From Rhodosorus marinus (taxonomy: Eukaryota > Rhodophyta > Stylonematophyceae > Stylonematales > Stylonemataceae), in contig JAMWBK010000002.1 in NCBI GenBank assembly GCA_029953675.1, positions 3,162,001-3,226,000 of the forward strand: a stretch of 64,000 bases of DNA, read 5' to 3'. The notes beneath the pieces were generated by a model. The model was given only the letters and a program-made list of their open reading frames with translations, had not been told where the DNA came from and searched no databases. Shown one piece after another: positions 63,101 through 64,000 of this stretch. The translations under genes were made by a program, and so were the position numbers. Numbering within the stretch: position 1 is the stretch's first letter; each line of letters opens with the position of its first letter.

Positions 63101-64000
63101 GCTGATAAGAACGACCCCAATTGATTCGCAGGTGCTATCAAGTATGTTCCAGATGAAGGTCACTTGCAGAAAGTTCTGCCGTGGCGAGATCACCCTCGAG
63201 GAGATGTCGACCAGAAACTCAGCCACGCTGAAGGCGTGGATGAAAGTCGGCCCACGTGGTGCTAACTCCCTCATGAACATTCCGGATCACATATGGCATC
63301 ATCTTTTCTACATCCTGCGTGCCAACCGTCTCGTCGGCTACTATTCAGTTGAGAGTGGAAAATGTGTCAGAAAGTTCCCTTTCGGTGGTTTTGAGCCAAA
63401 TTCCGAGCAGAGCGCGTTGGTGCGAAGTTCGTCTTTGGAAAGGACAAATCCGCGAGCCCCGACAAGAAAGGAATACCAATACATATCCGAGCTTGTGCAG
63501 GGCGCGGACTCGAACGGCGACATTTCCTTGAAGGAGCGCGAACTGTTTCAGGGGTTGGCGCGAAAGGTAGGGCAAGAAGCGAACGATTGAACTTGTGAAT
63601 CGATATGCTGACAGGCTGGACTACCTTCGCGTAGGTGTTCTGCGCTCCGCAACAGCTATTCAATTGGAAGACGCCTGCGACGCTCTCGAAAGGTCGACCC
63701 GCAATCCTAATGGTGTCCGAGAGTTTCCTATCTATTCCGTGGGAACTTTTCTTCGACCATTTGGTGGTCCGTTCCTTGTGCCTGATGGACCTCGTGCGTG
63801 GAATTCAAACCGGTGGTCATATTGAAGCCCTGAAGCCATCCGCCCGTACCGTGGAGCGAATCAAGTGAGTTAGCGCTTTTGGTTGCTATTTTTGATGTTA
63901 TCTGTGCTTACGTCATGTACAACTTTTCATTAATAGGTATCTAAGCTTTTACACAGAGCGCAAGTCGAACTCCCGAGACATGACCGACCTTTCCAGGCGC
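57111..64000 (+). CDS. Giant helical-repeat protein with separase/CHAT-like C-terminus (cut by window end)
   Basis: The exons that fit are 57111-60479, 60588-60816, 60875-61101, 61205-61317, 61397-61652, 61731-62018, 62121-62282, 62394-62624, 62745-63566, 63656-63864 and 63937 onward, about 1,990 residues to the window edge. The N-terminus (1-200) is basic then acidic and disordered. An acidic aromatic motif, EIDDWGDDFDLDEL, lies near 216. The long middle is TPR-like: SVYRSMNRFADASQVLDRAA-type helices, HFQEAEEALQDLLTRE, ERFNEALDYIENLLPL. The last visible part, PAILMVSESFLSIPWELFF, matches the strand plus PWE motif of separases and of CHAT peptidases, just upstream of where the catalytic His and Cys would be. 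A separase (ESP1) fits its size and architecture; a TPR-CHAT protein is the alternative. A 72-base in-frame segment at 63060-63131 may be an intron. Confidence 0.7.

Noticed and set aside
57111-64000. Reading the giant gene as the ciliary TPR protein CFAP46
   Set aside because: No specific motif match was seen, and red algae have no cilia; the PWE motif fits separase/CHAT better.

Overview
This is a nuclear window from a eukaryotic alga with a primary plastid, most likely a red alga (Rhodophyta). The genes are split by short GT-AG introns, mostly about 60-110 bases, and exon phases close exactly across the models built here. A bilin lyase of the CpeY/MpeZ type points to phycobilisomes with phycoerythrin. 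An ALB3 thylakoid insertase and a plant-like set of N-terminal extensions point to a plastid. Three predicted plastid proteins start with a Phe-Val motif and no signal peptide, as expected for red algae or glaucophytes and against a secondary plastid. A glaucophyte is the main alternative. Base composition is near 50% GC in genes, with AT-rich gaps.

Layout. 1-4202 holds no gene I can support. 4203-6897 (+) is a glycogen/starch branching enzyme. 8215-10637 (+) is a Vms1/ANKZF1-type peptidyl-tRNA hydrolase. 10666-14202 (-) is an NVL/Rix7 double AAA ATPase for 60S ribosome assembly. 15242-17857 (+) is glycyl-tRNA synthetase. 18336-19085 (-) is an unrecognised type I membrane protein. 20964-22389 (+) is a rhodanese-methyltransferase fusion. 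23878-25907 (+) is an SLC4 anion transporter with a possible plastid leader. 26303-28054 (-) is a diacylglycerol-lipase-like enzyme. 29055-34838 (-) is tripeptidyl peptidase II. 36216-36938 (+) is a small tandem RRM protein. 38984-40753 (+) is the bilin lyase. 42177-45422 (+) is an AP-1/AP-2 beta adaptin. 45860-46863 (-) is HisA of histidine synthesis. 51149-52532 (+) is an LSD1-type zinc finger protein. 54298-55839 (+) is ALB3. 57111 to the window end (+) is a very large helical-repeat protein with a separase/CHAT-like C-terminus, cut by the window edge.

The neighbours do not form one pathway; this is an ordinary mixed nuclear neighbourhood. Two genes deal with translation quality and ribosome building, one charges tRNA, and three or four serve the plastid. 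The spaces between genes contain several degenerate direct repeats with periods of about 160-255 bases. One of these arrays is split by a decayed Ty3/gypsy-like gag fragment. I saw no tRNA, rRNA or CRISPR array, and no strong case for a new multi-gene system. The most interesting items are the putative plastid SLC4 transporter, the rhodanese-methyltransferase fusion, the separase/CHAT-like giant protein, the nuclear bilin lyase with a GC-AG intron, and the gag-split repeat array.
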